From assembly GCF_014851675.1 (NCBI RefSeq), contig NZ_JACVAE010000002.1:372001-436000 (forward strand): DNA of 64,000 nucleotides, read 5' to 3'. Positions 38,197 to 50,211 of the stretch are shown here, one piece after another. The notes under the pieces are model-generated. The model worked only from the letters and a program-made list of their open reading frames with translations. It was not told the DNA's origin and made no database searches. Origin of the DNA: Rhizobium sp. ARZ01 (GTDB lineage Bacteria; Pseudomonadota; Alphaproteobacteria; Rhizobiales; Rhizobiaceae). Each line of letters begins with the position of its first letter. Position 1 is the stretch's first letter. A program made the position numbers and the translations under genes.

Positions 38197-38935
38197 AGCT
38201 CCCGAGATAGGCCTGTCGGACGCGCGCGTCCTTGATGACGTCGGCCGGAAGGCCGTCGAAGATGATTTCGCCTGCGGCGAGAACGACCACACGCCTGGCA
38301 AAGCGGAAGATCAGATCCATGTCGTGATCGATCATCAGCACAGCAAGATCGGACGGAAGCTCGGCAAGGGCGCGCTCGATGCGGGCCGTGTCGCTCTGCG
38401 GCACACCGGCAGCGGGCTCGTCCAGAAGGAGGACCTTCGGCTTCAGCGCCAGCGCAAGCGCAAGCTCTAAGAGCCGCTGCTGACCATAGGCGATCTCGCT
38501 GACCTTGCGGTTCGCGAGCTCGGAAAGGCCGAGCGTGGCGAGAAGATGGTTTGCCTCCGCCATGACGGCCGGCATCGCCCGGTGGCTGCCGAACATGCGG
38601 CCTGAACGGCCCTCGCGCTGGAGGATGGCGAGCGAGAGGTGCTCCTGCGGCGTCATCTCGGAAAAGAGCCGGGTAACCTGGAATGAACGAACGAGACCGC
38701 GCCGGACGCGCTGCATCGCGCTCAGGAAGGAGACATCCTCCCCGCCGAGATGGACGTTGCCGGAACTCACATGAAGATTGCCGGTGACGAGATTGACGAA
38801 GGTGGTCTTGCCGGCCCCGTTCGGGCCGATCAGGGCCACGCGGTCACCAGGCGCCATCGAAATCGACACATCGTTCGTCACATGCAGGCCGCCGAAAGTC
38901 TTCTTCAGATTGCGGACTTCGAAGATCGCGCTCAT
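38171..38935 (-). CDS. LivG-type ABC transporter ATPase (probable protocatechuate uptake)
   Basis: 254 residues. Walker A GPNGAGKTT (about 37-45), the LivG-style signature YGQQRLLELALAL, Walker B VLLLDEPAAG and MIDHDMDLIF switch region. It starts MSAIFEVRNLKKTFGG; the open frame to 39082 is not family sequence. Its ATG overlaps the permease stop by four bases (ATGA). Energises the importer with the LivF partner. Confidence 0.9.
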   Translation of the reverse strand: MSAIFEVRNLKKTFGGLHVTNDVSISMAPGDRVALIGPNGAGKTTFVNLVTGNLHVSSGNVHLGGEDVSFLSAMQRVRRGLVRSFQVTRLFSEMTPQEHLSLAILQREGRSGRMFGSHRAMPAVMAEANHLLATLGLSELANRKVSEIAYGQQRLLELALALALKPKVLLLDEPAAGVPQSDTARIERALAELPSDLAVLMIDHDMDLIFRFARRVVVLAAGEIIFDGLPADVIKDARVRQAYLGSYADARSVA

Positions 38936-39939
38936 GCGGATTTCCTCCCGCGCCGTTCGACATAGGCGGCAAGCGTGCCGTAAAGACCTTTTGGCGCAAA
39001 CAGCACGACCGCGATGAGCAGCGCGCCGACGATCGTCAGCCAGTGGAACGGATTGGCGGCCGAGACAACATCCTCGAACCACATGAACGACAGCGTACCG
39101 ACAAGTGCACCGACCAGCGAGCCCGTTCCGCCGAGGACAAGCATCACGAGTGCCTCGGCGGAAAGCGTAAACGACAAGCTGTCGAGGCCTACGACCTGCG
39201 TGGAGATGGCGTTCAAGGCCCCACCTGCCCCGGCCACTGCGCCGGAGATCACATACATCTTCAGCAGCGTCGCCTGGACCGAGGCGCCCATGGCGCGGAC
39301 GCGGACCGGATCCTGCTTGATGCCGCGGCAGAGCATGCCGAACGGCGAGCGGACGATCTGGCGCAGGATCGCGAAAACCACAAGCAGCAGCACGATGCCG
39401 AAGACATAGGCCGTACGCCCCCAGAGATCGAATTCGAACATGCCGAGGACGGGATCAGGCGTGATGCCGGAAAGCCCGTCGCTGCCGCCGGTCCAACCGG
39501 ATGCCTTGTTGGCCGCCTCGTGGGCGAGGTGAATGATGGCGATCGACAGCACGAGCTGCGGCAGGCCGTGGGCGCGCAAGATGACCACGCCGGAGACCAG
39601 CCCCATGATTGCGCCGGCGACGACACCGACCCCAAGCATGGCGATCGGATCGGTAATGCCGAAATGGACGGCGGCGATGCCTGCACCATAGGCACCTGCG
39701 CCGAAGAGCGCCGCATGGCCGAGGGTGGCGATCCCGCAATAACCCGTCACCAGATCAAGGGACAAAACCAGGAGCGCAATGGCCGTGATCCGCGTCAGCA
39801 GCGCCAGGTTGTTGGGGAAGAGAAAATAGCCGGCGACCGCAAAGGCCGCGATCACGAGAATGGCGAGCGCATCCCGTGTCAGCCGGGCACGCCGGTCGGC
39901 CGCGGTCGTCACGATATCGGTGTTCATGATGACAGCCAT
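38932..39939 (-). CDS. LivM-type ABC transporter permease
   Basis: 335 residues, about eight to ten membrane spans. The conserved LVTGYCGIATLGHAALFGAGAYGAG region (about 63-87) and LVLGGTGSLVGALVGT (about 275-290) mark the LivM branch of the HAAT permeases. Start ATG at 39939 shares a base with the LivH stop (TAATG), indicating tight coupling; ATG 39927 is possible. Forms the membrane channel with LivH. Confidence 0.9.
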   Translation of the reverse strand: MAVIMNTDIVTTAADRRARLTRDALAILVIAAFAVAGYFLFPNNLALLTRITAIALLVLSLDLVTGYCGIATLGHAALFGAGAYGAGIAAVHFGITDPIAMLGVGVVAGAIMGLVSGVVILRAHGLPQLVLSIAIIHLAHEAANKASGWTGGSDGLSGITPDPVLGMFEFDLWGRTAYVFGIVLLLVVFAILRQIVRSPFGMLCRGIKQDPVRVRAMGASVQATLLKMYVISGAVAGAGGALNAISTQVVGLDSLSFTLSAEALVMLVLGGTGSLVGALVGTLSFMWFEDVVSAANPFHWLTIVGALLIAVVLFAPKGLYGTLAAYVERRGRKSA

Positions 39940-40802
39940 TACTTGGCCCTCCCCGCTAGACCGCGCGGGAACAGGCAGACGATGGCGATCACGGCCAGAT
40001 AGAAGAAGAACTCACCGAACTCGGGCATCAGGTAGCGCCCGGCCGTATCGATCGCGCCGAGCAGCAGGCACGCCGCAAGCGCACCGGGAATGGAACCGGC
40101 GCCACCAACCGAGACCACGACGAGGAAGGTGACCATGTAGCGCAGCGCATAGTAGGGTTCGATCGGCAGCAGTTCCGCACCGACCACACCGCCGAAGGCC
40201 GCAAGGCCGACGGCGACGGCGAAACTCACCGCATAGACGATCTGGGTGCGGACGCCGAGTGCGCGCGCCATGGCAGCATTGTCGACGGCCGCCCGCAGCT
40301 TCACACCGAAGGCTGTGCGTTCGATGAAGTACCAGAGGCCGATCGCAACGGCCACGCCGCAGGCGATGGCGAAGAGGCGGTGGGCGGAAATGCTACGGAA
40401 ACCGAGGCTGACGGACTGCTGCAATTCGGCGGGAACGGGGATGGTCTTCAGCGTCGGACCGAAGACATAATTGGCGATGCCGATGATGCAGAAGGTGATG
40501 CCGATGGTCATCAGCACCTGCGTCAGTTCGGGTGCCCCATAGATGCGGCGATAGAGCAGCCTCTCGATCGGAATGGCGATCAGGATCGTACCGACGACGG
40601 CAAGAAGTACGGCTATGCTGTAGCTGAGCCCCATGTCCTTCGCGGCATACGAAGCAATGTAGCCACCGATCATGGCGAAAGCGCCGTGGGCAAGATTGAC
40701 GACACGCATCAGGCCCATCGTGACCGATAGACCGATGGAAATGACGAAGAGCACCATGCCATAGGCAAGCGCGTCGATGGCAATGCTGAATACCGTTTGC
40801 AT
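39939..40802 (-). CDS. LivH-type ABC transporter permease
   Basis: 287 residues, about eight membrane spans. Diagnostic LivH sequences: GLMRVVNLAHGAFAMIGGY (about 29-47) and VVSVGGAGSIPGALAACLLLG (about 232-252). The ATG at 40802 begins the family sequence; the open frame extends further but without similarity. 161 bases separate it from the binding-protein gene upstream. Confidence 0.9.
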   Translation of the reverse strand: MQTVFSIAIDALAYGMVLFVISIGLSVTMGLMRVVNLAHGAFAMIGGYIASYAAKDMGLSYSIAVLLAVVGTILIAIPIERLLYRRIYGAPELTQVLMTIGITFCIIGIANYVFGPTLKTIPVPAELQQSVSLGFRSISAHRLFAIACGVAVAIGLWYFIERTAFGVKLRAAVDNAAMARALGVRTQIVYAVSFAVAVGLAAFGGVVGAELLPIEPYYALRYMVTFLVVVSVGGAGSIPGALAACLLLGAIDTAGRYLMPEFGEFFFYLAVIAIVCLFPRGLAGRAK

Positions 40803-40963
40803 GGTTCTGTCCTGGGAGCTTCCTGGAACCGTTCGATGTTGCGAGCGCCAAGTGCCGCTGCCCATGGCCCAGAGCTTTCGCATACTTTGAAGGCCGGACC
40901 GTTGCCGCATGTCCCTCTCCCCGCCGCCAAGACGGAGAGAGGGACAGACCGCGGCGAACTACC

Positions 40964-42136
40964 TCATTTCGCCGTGGCGAGACCGGGATCACCCTGCTTT
41001 TCGAAAGTCTGGATTTCCTTGTTGTAATAGGTGCCGTCGTCGGCCTTCGTAACTTCACGCAGATAGATGTTCTGCGTGATGTGGCGGCTTTCCGGGTCGA
41101 TGGTAGCCGGACCGCGCGGGCTTTCCCACGAAAGCCCTTTGACCGCCTCGACCGCCTTGGCCGCATCCTGCTCGCCACCGGTCGCCTCGATCATCTTGTA
41201 GATGACGTGCATGCCGTCATAGGCGCCGACCGAGGGGAACGACAGTTCGGCCGGATTGCCGATCGCCTTGGCGGCCGCCTCCACGAACTTCTTGTTCTCA
41301 GGAGTGTCATGCGAAACGGCATAGTGGAAGGTCGTCTGCAGGCCGAGCGCCGCGTCGCCCAGCGCCGGCAGGTCGGATTCCTGCGTCAGGTCGCCCGGGG
41401 CGAAAAACTTGATACCGCCGTCCTTGAGGCCGTTCTCCTTGAACGACTTGACGAAGCCGAGCGTCGTCGGGCCGGAAGGCAGGAACGCAAAGACGCCTTG
41501 CGCGCCGGAGTCCTTGATGCGTTGCATGATCGGCGAGAAGTCGTTCGTCTGCAGCGGCATGCGGATAGCCTCGACAACCTCGCCGCCGGCAGCAGTAAAC
41601 GCCGCCTTGAAGGCGTTTTCGGCATCGACGCCTGGACCGTAGTCGCTGACGACCGAGATCACCTTCTTCACGCCGGAATCAAAGGCGACCTTGGCGATCG
41701 GCGTGGACGTCTGCCAGGTGGTGAAGGAGGTACGGACCACGTAGGGGCTCTTCGTGACGATCGCCGAGGTGGCGGCGTTCATCACGACCATCGGCACGTT
41801 TGCCTGTTCCAGAAGCGGGGTCGCAGCCATGGCATCGGGGGTGAAGTAAAAGCCGGCGAGATACTGCACGCCCTCCTTGACCACGAGTTCCTGTGAGAGC
41901 GCCTTGGATTGCGCCGGATCGGCCGTCGGAATGTCGCGGTAGATGATCTCGATCGTGTCGTCGCCAACCGTATTGCCGTTGAGTGCCATGTAGGCGTCGA
42001 TCCCGGCCTTGAAATTCTTGCCCTGTAGCGCGAACGGACCGGAGAACGGCCCGATGACGCCAACCTTGATCGTATCGGCATGAGCAACGCCACCCATCAG
42101 CGCGGCCGCAAAGGCGGCGATCGCAAATCTCTTCAT
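40964..42136 (-). CDS. Periplasmic substrate-binding protein of the aromatic-acid ABC importer
   Basis: 390 residues: a signal peptide (MKRFAIAAFAAALMGGVAHA|D) and a type I periplasmic binding fold (IKVGVIGPFSGPFALQGKNFKAG...). AAAGGGAGG lies before the ATG. The gene is first of the transporter operon, 250 bases after pcaB on the same strand, but with its own PcaQ-like site at 42255-42270. By synteny and shared operator it is the likely counterpart of PcaM, the protocatechuate-binding protein of S. meliloti; the ligand is inferred, not read from residues. Confidence 0.88.
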   Translation of the reverse strand: MKRFAIAAFAAALMGGVAHADTIKVGVIGPFSGPFALQGKNFKAGIDAYMALNGNTVGDDTIEIIYRDIPTADPAQSKALSQELVVKEGVQYLAGFYFTPDAMAATPLLEQANVPMVVMNAATSAIVTKSPYVVRTSFTTWQTSTPIAKVAFDSGVKKVISVVSDYGPGVDAENAFKAAFTAAGGEVVEAIRMPLQTNDFSPIMQRIKDSGAQGVFAFLPSGPTTLGFVKSFKENGLKDGGIKFFAPGDLTQESDLPALGDAALGLQTTFHYAVSHDTPENKKFVEAAAKAIGNPAELSFPSVGAYDGMHVIYKMIEATGGEQDAAKAVEAVKGLSWESPRGPATIDPESRHITQNIYLREVTKADDGTYYNKEIQTFEKQGDPGLATAK

Positions 42137-42254
42137 GTTTTCCTCCCTTTGGGCCGGCTCTCTCCGACCAGCCGCCTACCTGATACTTGCAGATTGACTA
42201 AAGTCAGATTGGCAGATGAAACGGTAATGCAAAAATGAATTCATAGCCCAATGC

Positions 42255-42270
42255 CATAACCGCCAAGTTA
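42255..42270 (-). promoter_or_regulatory. PcaQ-like operator of the transporter operon
   Basis: ATAACCGCCAAGTTAT (minus strand ATAACTTGGCGGTTAT), an ATAAC-N6-GTTAT palindrome. It matches the pcaD-pcaQ site (46240-46255) at 14 of 16 positions and resembles the ATAACC-N4-GGTTAA PcaQ motif published for S. meliloti, as I recall it. It lies 119 bases upstream of the binding-protein ATG. Confidence 0.7.
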
Positions 42271-42386
42271 TGAGAAGACCAAACACGTGCCTGATGGCAA
42301 CCTCAGTTCCACTCGGCAAATCTCGCGGCCGACAATGCATGACAACCAAAAAATGCGTCCCATTTTCAATAACTTCCCAAGCTGCC

Positions 42387-43448
42387 CTACACTCGCCTCT
42401 GCCCGATATCGGCGATCGAACTGACGAGGCCGCTCGCCAGCCGCGTTGCGGCGCCTGCAGCGACGACCATCTGCGGCAGGAGCATCCATTCGAGCGTCCA
42501 GGCGCTGCCTGACCGTTCCTGCTCGTGCACCAGCGCCTGATGAACCCCCGCGAGGGCAGTGGCATTGAAACGCGCCAGGGTCACGAGGGCTTCCGCCGAA
42601 ACCGGGTTCTGCTTGTGCGGCATGGCGGAGGAGCCACCACCACCGGAAAGTACGATTTCGTTGCCGTCCTGCGCCATCAGCGCGACGTCCTGGCCGAACT
42701 TGCCGAGGCTTCCGGTGATCAGCGACAGCAGATTTGCAAAATCTGCAAGGCGCTCGCGCTGGCTGTGCCACTGGGGCACGTCGGCGAGCGAAAGCGCCTC
42801 GGCAAGCAGCGTGCGTACGTCCTGTCCCTTGTCGCCGAATGCCGCAAGCGTCCCTGCCGCTCCGCCGAACTGGAGGGGAAAGCGGCGTTCAATAGCAAGG
42901 ACGAGCCTTTCCATGTGGCCCTCAAGCGGCCGGCGCCAGGCCGAGAGCCGGTCGGAGACGGAAATTTCGATGGCCGCCTGCATGCGGGTGCGTCCCATCA
43001 GCACGCGCTCGCCATGGCGCTCATCTAGCTCGATCAGCCCCCCCACGATAGCGCCGAGGCGCTCGATGAAGATGGGAGCGGCCCGTGACAGGCGGACCAT
43101 CAGGCCACTGTCGATCACGTCCTGGCTGGTGGTGCCGACATGAAAGTAGGGCGCATCCTCCGGTGGAAGGAACTGCCGGAACTGGCGTACCAATTCCGGA
43201 ACGACAACACCATCGCGCGCGGTCGCCTGACGCAGGGCCGCAACATCCGGCGCAAACCGTCGCGCTGCGGTTTCGATCGTAAGCGCTGATGTGAGAGGCA
43301 TCACCCCTTTGGCCGCCTGCGCTCGGGCGAGTGCGACCTCAAAAGCCAGCATCGCCTCCAATTCGGAGGCAACAGAAAAAAGGCCGGCAATTTCCTCGTC
43401 TCCGAGGAGCCCGGAGAGATAGGGGTGGTCGAAAGGGGAAACGGTCAT
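42387..43448 (-). CDS. pcaB: 3-Carboxy-cis,cis-muconate cycloisomerase
   Basis: 353 residues of the fumarase/aspartase superfamily. It lactonises 3-carboxy-cis,cis-muconate to 4-carboxymuconolactone, the step after ring cleavage by PcaHG. The superfamily signature GGGGSSAMPHKQNPV lies at about residues 270-284, and VGTTSQDVIDSGLM is the second active-site loop. The 353-residue length is short compared with the about 450 of Pseudomonas PcaB but normal for rhizobia. Start supported by CAGGAG. 122 bases after pcaG; last gene of the pcaDCHGB unit. Confidence 0.93.
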   Translation of the reverse strand: MTVSPFDHPYLSGLLGDEEIAGLFSVASELEAMLAFEVALARAQAAKGVMPLTSALTIETAARRFAPDVAALRQATARDGVVVPELVRQFRQFLPPEDAPYFHVGTTSQDVIDSGLMVRLSRAAPIFIERLGAIVGGLIELDERHGERVLMGRTRMQAAIEISVSDRLSAWRRPLEGHMERLVLAIERRFPLQFGGAAGTLAAFGDKGQDVRTLLAEALSLADVPQWHSQRERLADFANLLSLITGSLGKFGQDVALMAQDGNEIVLSGGGGSSAMPHKQNPVSAEALVTLARFNATALAGVHQALVHEQERSGSAWTLEWMLLPQMVVAAGAATRLASGLVSSIADIGQRRV

Positions 43449-43570
43449 CGGGTTCTCCTGAAACTGGAATCACCGTTTGAGGGGCTCGTTCGCCTATCCG
43501 GGTACGCAAGCGACGCGGAAGCACTTTGAAACAAGGTACGATCGATCCCGCGCACACGCTCCAGGTGCCC

Positions 43571-44185
43571 CTAGATGTCGAAGAAGACCGTTTCCTTCTC
43601 GCCTTGCAGATGGATATCGAAACGATAGGACGAACCATCGGCGTGCGCAATCAGCGTCGGGACGCGGACGCGATGCTCGATGCGGGCCAGGATCGGGTCC
43701 TCGGCGTTCGCAGCCTCCTCGTCGCCGAAATACATCCGCGTGCTCAGGCCCAGATTGATGCCGCGGGCGACGATCCAGAAATTGATGTGCGGCGCCATCC
43801 TGTGCCCGTCCTTGAACGGAACGCGGCCGGGCTTGATCGTCTCAAAGCGAAACTCGCCGGTCACGCCATCGGAAGCGCAGCGGCCCCAGCCCGTGAAGTT
43901 CGGATCGGCGGCGCCGCGCAACTCCGACGGGCTGTTGTAGAGCCCGGCGGCGTCGGCCTGCCAGATCTCGATCAGCGCATCCTTCAGGGGCGTGCCGGTG
44001 CCGTCCAGCACCCGGCCGGTGATGGTGATGCGGCTGCCGAGGGTCTTGTCGTTCACCATCGCAGCGCCGAGATCGGAAGCGTAGACGCCCTCGATCCCGC
44101 CGTGATTGGGGGTCAGGCCGATATGCACGTAAGGCCCCGCCGTCTGCGAGGGCGTTTCCTTCAGACAGTTGAGCGGCTGTACCAT
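43571..44185 (-). CDS. pcaG: Protocatechuate 3,4-dioxygenase alpha subunit
   Basis: 204 residues. Intradiol dioxygenase fold without the iron ligands, as expected for the alpha chain: TAGPYVHIGLTP near the N-terminus, DALIEIWQADAAGLY, FTGWGRCASD and PHINFWIVARGI, where the beta chain has its His-x-His iron pair. It pairs with PcaH to cleave protocatechuate ortho to the hydroxyls. The start codon follows the pcaH stop after one base, so the two subunits are made in step. Confidence 0.95.
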   Translation of the reverse strand: MVQPLNCLKETPSQTAGPYVHIGLTPNHGGIEGVYASDLGAAMVNDKTLGSRITITGRVLDGTGTPLKDALIEIWQADAAGLYNSPSELRGAADPNFTGWGRCASDGVTGEFRFETIKPGRVPFKDGHRMAPHINFWIVARGINLGLSTRMYFGDEEAANAEDPILARIEHRVRVPTLIAHADGSSYRFDIHLQGEKETVFFDI

Positions 44186-44186
44186 C

Positions 44187-44936
44187 TCAGTTGCCCTCCA
44201 GCCGGTTTTCGAACAGGGTCGAGCGGCGTCCGCGCAGAACGATGTCGAACTTGTAGGCGCGCGCATCCATCGGGATGGTGTTGCTCCAGTCGAGTGGCGC
44301 GATCAGTTGCTCGACCGCGGCACGATCCGGGATCGTCGCGACGATCGGACATTTCCAGATCATCGGGTCGCCCTCGAAATACATCTGCGTGATCAGCCGC
44401 TGGGCGAAGCCGTGACCGAAAATGGAGAAATGGATATGCGCCGGCCGCCAGTCGTTGACGCCGTTCGGCCAGGGATAGGGACCGGGCTTGATCGTGCGAA
44501 ACGCATAGAAACCATCCTCGTCAGTGATCGTGCGACCGCAGCCGCCGAAATTCGGATCGAGCGCGGCGAGATAGGTTTCCTTCTTGTGGCGATAGCGCCC
44601 GCCGGCATTCGCCTGCCAGAATTCAAGCAGAGCCCCCGGCACTGGCCGAGCCCGCTCATCCAGCACGCGCCCGTGCACGATGATGCGCTCGCCGATGGCG
44701 CTCTCGCCGGGGCGGGCGAAGTTGTGGATGAGGTCATTGTCGAGCTCGCCGAGCATCGAATGACCGAAGACCGGCCCTGATATCTCCGAGATCGTTCCAT
44801 CGAGCGACAAAAGCGCTTTCTGCGGCGAGCGCAGGACTGACGTCTTATAACCAGGCGTGAAGGCTGGTGGATGCCAGTCGCGGTCGCGCGGAAAAAAGGC
44901 GCCCGTCTCCGGCTTGCGGTTCGGTATATCGGTCAT
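44187..44936 (-). CDS. pcaH: Protocatechuate 3,4-dioxygenase beta subunit
   Basis: 249 residues, the catalytic chain with non-haem Fe(III). The four iron ligands are all present with the same spacing as in the Pseudomonas enzyme: Y115, Y154, H167 and H169 (39, 13 and 2 residues apart), in [15 protein letters not shown] and RPAHIHF. It opens protocatechuate to 3-carboxy-cis,cis-muconate. The ATG at 44936 lies 20 bases after pcaC. Confidence 0.97.
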   Translation of the reverse strand: MTDIPNRKPETGAFFPRDRDWHPPAFTPGYKTSVLRSPQKALLSLDGTISEISGPVFGHSMLGELDNDLIHNFARPGESAIGERIIVHGRVLDERARPVPGALLEFWQANAGGRYRHKKETYLAALDPNFGGCGRTITDEDGFYAFRTIKPGPYPWPNGVNDWRPAHIHFSIFGHGFAQRLITQMYFEGDPMIWKCPIVATIPDRAAVEQLIAPLDWSNTIPMDARAYKFDIVLRGRRSTLFENRLEGN

Positions 44937-44956
44937 CGCTTACCTCAGATGCTCCC

Positions 44957-45361
44957 TCAGGCCGCCTTCTCGGCGTCCATCTCCTCGAAGACGTGCTTGG
45001 CAATCTTGATCGCCCGGTTGGCGGCGGGAACGCCGGCATAGATCGCCACGTGCAGCAGCGCCTCGCCGATGTCCTCGCGCGTCGCACCGGTGTTCGCCGT
45101 GGCACGCACATGCATCGCCACCTCTTCGTCATGGCCAAGCGCAGCCAGCAGCGCGATCGTCACCATCGAGCGTTCACGCGGCGTCCAGGTGGGGCGTGAC
45201 CAGACCGTCCCCCAGGCGCTCTCGGTGATAAGTTCCTGGAACGGCCGGTCGAAATCGGTCGACGCGGACTGAGCGCGATCCACATGGCTGTCGCCCAGAA
45301 CCGAACGGCGTGTCACCATGCCCTGGCGGTAGCGATCGGAATAGGTGTGCGCATCAGCCAT
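44957..45361 (-). CDS. pcaC: 4-Carboxymuconolactone decarboxylase
   Basis: 134 residues of the CMD/AhpD-like all-helical family. The product decarboxylates 4-carboxymuconolactone to 3-oxoadipate enol-lactone. Recognisable: GMVTRRSVLGDSHVDRA, ITESAWGTVWSRP, LLAALGHDEEVAMHVRA and GATREDIGEALLHVAIYAGVPAANRA with the catalytic Glu/His region. ATG 45361 has GGAG nine bases upstream and overlaps pcaD by eight bases; the frame extends to ATG 45376 without a ribosome site. Confidence 0.95.
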   Translation of the reverse strand: MADAHTYSDRYRQGMVTRRSVLGDSHVDRAQSASTDFDRPFQELITESAWGTVWSRPTWTPRERSMVTIALLAALGHDEEVAMHVRATANTGATREDIGEALLHVAIYAGVPAANRAIKIAKHVFEEMDAEKAA

Positions 45362-46166
45362 TTGGCTTGTCTCCATGAACCAGCGGATCGATGAATGCCC
45401 GGAGGATGCTTGTCAGCGCCTCCGGCTGTTCGACGCAGGGGATATGTCCCGCGCCGGGGATGACTTCGTAGCGCGCACCCGGTATGAGCTTTGCCGTCGA
45501 GAGTACAAGGTCCGGCGGCGTCGAGCCATCCTGATCACCGACGATGCAGAGCGTCGGCACGGCGATGCGCAAAGCAGTATCCGTAAAATCGGCGTCCCGG
45601 ATTGCGGCGCAGGTGGCGACGTATCCGATCGCCGGCTGACGAACCAGCATGTTGCGATAACCATGATAGGCGGTGTTTTCCGGCCGGCGGAAGGCGGGCG
45701 TGAACCAGAGTCCCATGACCGCGTCGACGATGCTTTCAATGCCGTCATGCTCGACGGTGGCGATGCGCGCATTCCAGCTTTCGGCCGTGCCGATCTTGTG
45801 GGCGGTGTCGCAGAGGACAAGCGCCTTCACCAGTTCCGGCCGCGCCGCGTAGAGGCCCTGTGCGATCAGACCGCCGACAGACAGCCCGACGATGACAGCC
45901 TCCTTCACGGCATAGAGATCAAGCAGGCCCGACAGGTCGCTGACGTGGTCGTCGATGGAATACGGCACCTGGCCGATATCCGACAGGCCGTGGCCGCGCT
46001 TGTCATAGAGGATCATCGGGTACTCGCCGGCGAGCCGCACGATGACATCGCGCCAGATGCGGAAATCCGTCCCGAGCGAATTGGCGAAGACAAGGACGGG
46101 CTTGTCCTTCGGACCGCCGATCACTTGATGGTGAAGGCTGATGTCGTTGATCCGGGCGAACTGCAA
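45354..46166 (-). CDS. pcaD: 3-Oxoadipate enol-lactonase
   Basis: 270-residue alpha/beta hydrolase that opens the enol-lactone to 3-oxoadipate. Nucleophile S96 in GLSVGG, acid Asp in VGDQDGSTP (about 215) and His in PGAGHIPCVEQP (about 240) complete the triad. The start is a TTG at 46166, unusual but supported by a perfect AGGAGGAG seven bases upstream. First gene of the pcaDCHGB operon, 74 bases from the PcaQ-like site it shares with divergent pcaQ. Confidence 0.94.
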   Translation of the reverse strand: MQFARINDISLHHQVIGGPKDKPVLVFANSLGTDFRIWRDVIVRLAGEYPMILYDKRGHGLSDIGQVPYSIDDHVSDLSGLLDLYAVKEAVIVGLSVGGLIAQGLYAARPELVKALVLCDTAHKIGTAESWNARIATVEHDGIESIVDAVMGLWFTPAFRRPENTAYHGYRNMLVRQPAIGYVATCAAIRDADFTDTALRIAVPTLCIVGDQDGSTPPDLVLSTAKLIPGARYEVIPGAGHIPCVEQPEALTSILRAFIDPLVHGDKPNG

Positions 46167-46239
46167 GGGATGTCTCCTCCTGACGCCGCACAGTGGTCTC
46201 TTGATTTGGTTAGGTAAAATGATATTTCGTGCTTTTTAG

Positions 46240-46255
46240 CTAACCTCCAAGTTAT
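46240..46255. promoter_or_regulatory. PcaQ-like operator between pcaD and pcaQ
   Basis: CTAACCTCCAAGTTAT, nearly the same as the transporter site at 42255-42270. On the pcaD strand it reads ATAACTTGGAGGTTAG, close to the ATAACC-N4-GGTTAA motif recalled for S. meliloti PcaQ. It ends 24 bases before the pcaQ ATG, so PcaQ could both activate pcaD and autoregulate. Confidence 0.7.
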
Positions 46256-46279
46256 GAATTGCCAGGCAGAGGCAAAAGC

Positions 46280-47203
46280 ATGGTCGATAACCGCATCAAG
46301 TTCCGCCATCTGCAGACCTTTGTCGAGGTCGCACGGCAAAAGAGCGTCATGAAGGCGGCCGAGCTCTTGCATGTCAGCCAGCCGGCCGTGACGAAGACGA
46401 TCCGCGAACTGGAAGACGTGCTCGGCGTTTCCGTGTTCGAGCGCGATGGGCGCGGCATCAAGATCACCCGCTACGGCGAGGTCTTCCTCAAGCATGCGGG
46501 GGCGGCGCTGACGGCGCTGCGGCAGGGCTTCGATTCGGTCTCGCAGGCGGTGCACGGCGATGCCCCGCCGATCCGCATCGGCGCGCTGCCAACCGTCTCG
46601 ACCCGCATCATGCCGAAGGCCATGCAGCTCTTCCTCGCAGAGGGCACCGGCGCGCGGATCAAGATCGTCACGGGCGAGAATGCCGTGTTGCTGGAACAGC
46701 TGCGCGTCGGCGATCTCGATCTCATGGTGGGGCGGCTTGCGGCGCCGGAAAAGATGGCGGGCTTCTCCTTCGAGCACCTCTATTCGGAAAAGGTCGTCTT
46801 CTGCGTGCGGGCCGGCCATCCGCTGCTGTCGCAAGGCTCGGTCTTTGCGGGGCTCGATGCCTATCCGGTGCTGATGCCGACGCGCGCCTCGATCATCCGC
46901 CCCTTCGTTGAGAGCTTTCTTATCGCCAACGGCATTGCCGGCCTGCCGAACCAGATTGAGACCGTCTCCGACGCCTTTGGTCGCGCCTTCGTGCGCCAAA
47001 GCGACGCGATCTGGATGATCTCCGAAGGCGTCGTCGCGGCGGACATCGCCGAGGGCACGCTGGCAGCGCTGCCGGTCGACACCAGCGGCACGCAAGGCCC
47101 CGTCGGCCTGACGGTGCGCACCGATGCCGTCCCCTCCATGCCGCTTTCCATCCTCATGCAGACGATCCGCGAGGTGGCGGGCAACGTGTCGCCCGCCGCC
47201 TGA
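46280..47203 (+). CDS. pcaQ: LysR-type regulator of the pca operon
   Basis: 307 residues. N-terminal winged helix-turn-helix (about 8-68; FRHLQTFVEVARQKSVMKAAELLHVSQPAVTKTIRELE) and a LysR effector domain with ALPTVSTRIMP, the PcaQ-like substrate region. In rhizobia PcaQ activates pcaDCHGB with 3-carboxy-cis,cis-muconate or carboxymuconolactone as inducer. The ATG at 46280 follows AGAGG; a TTG at 46259 overlaps the operator region and is not used. Divergent from pcaD. Confidence 0.92.
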   Translation: MVDNRIKFRHLQTFVEVARQKSVMKAAELLHVSQPAVTKTIRELEDVLGVSVFERDGRGIKITRYGEVFLKHAGAALTALRQGFDSVSQAVHGDAPPIRIGALPTVSTRIMPKAMQLFLAEGTGARIKIVTGENAVLLEQLRVGDLDLMVGRLAAPEKMAGFSFEHLYSEKVVFCVRAGHPLLSQGSVFAGLDAYPVLMPTRASIIRPFVESFLIANGIAGLPNQIETVSDAFGRAFVRQSDAIWMISEGVVAADIAEGTLAALPVDTSGTQGPVGLTVRTDAVPSMPLSILMQTIREVAGNVSPAA

Positions 47204-47267
47204 GCGATTGCGCGCGCCGCCGACGTGTGTCAGCCTCCCCGCCCCGATTGCTTTTGGCGAGCATGAC

Positions 47268-50173
<2,906 letters not shown>

Positions 50174-50211
50174 TCTCCGATCACTCTGCGCCCGCGGCAT
50201 GACGGAGCGGT

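Noticed and set aside
37474..42136. Plain branched-chain amino acid transporter
   Set aside because: Protein family alone suggests this, but the adjacent pca operon and the PcaQ-like site make aromatic-acid uptake the better hypothesis.
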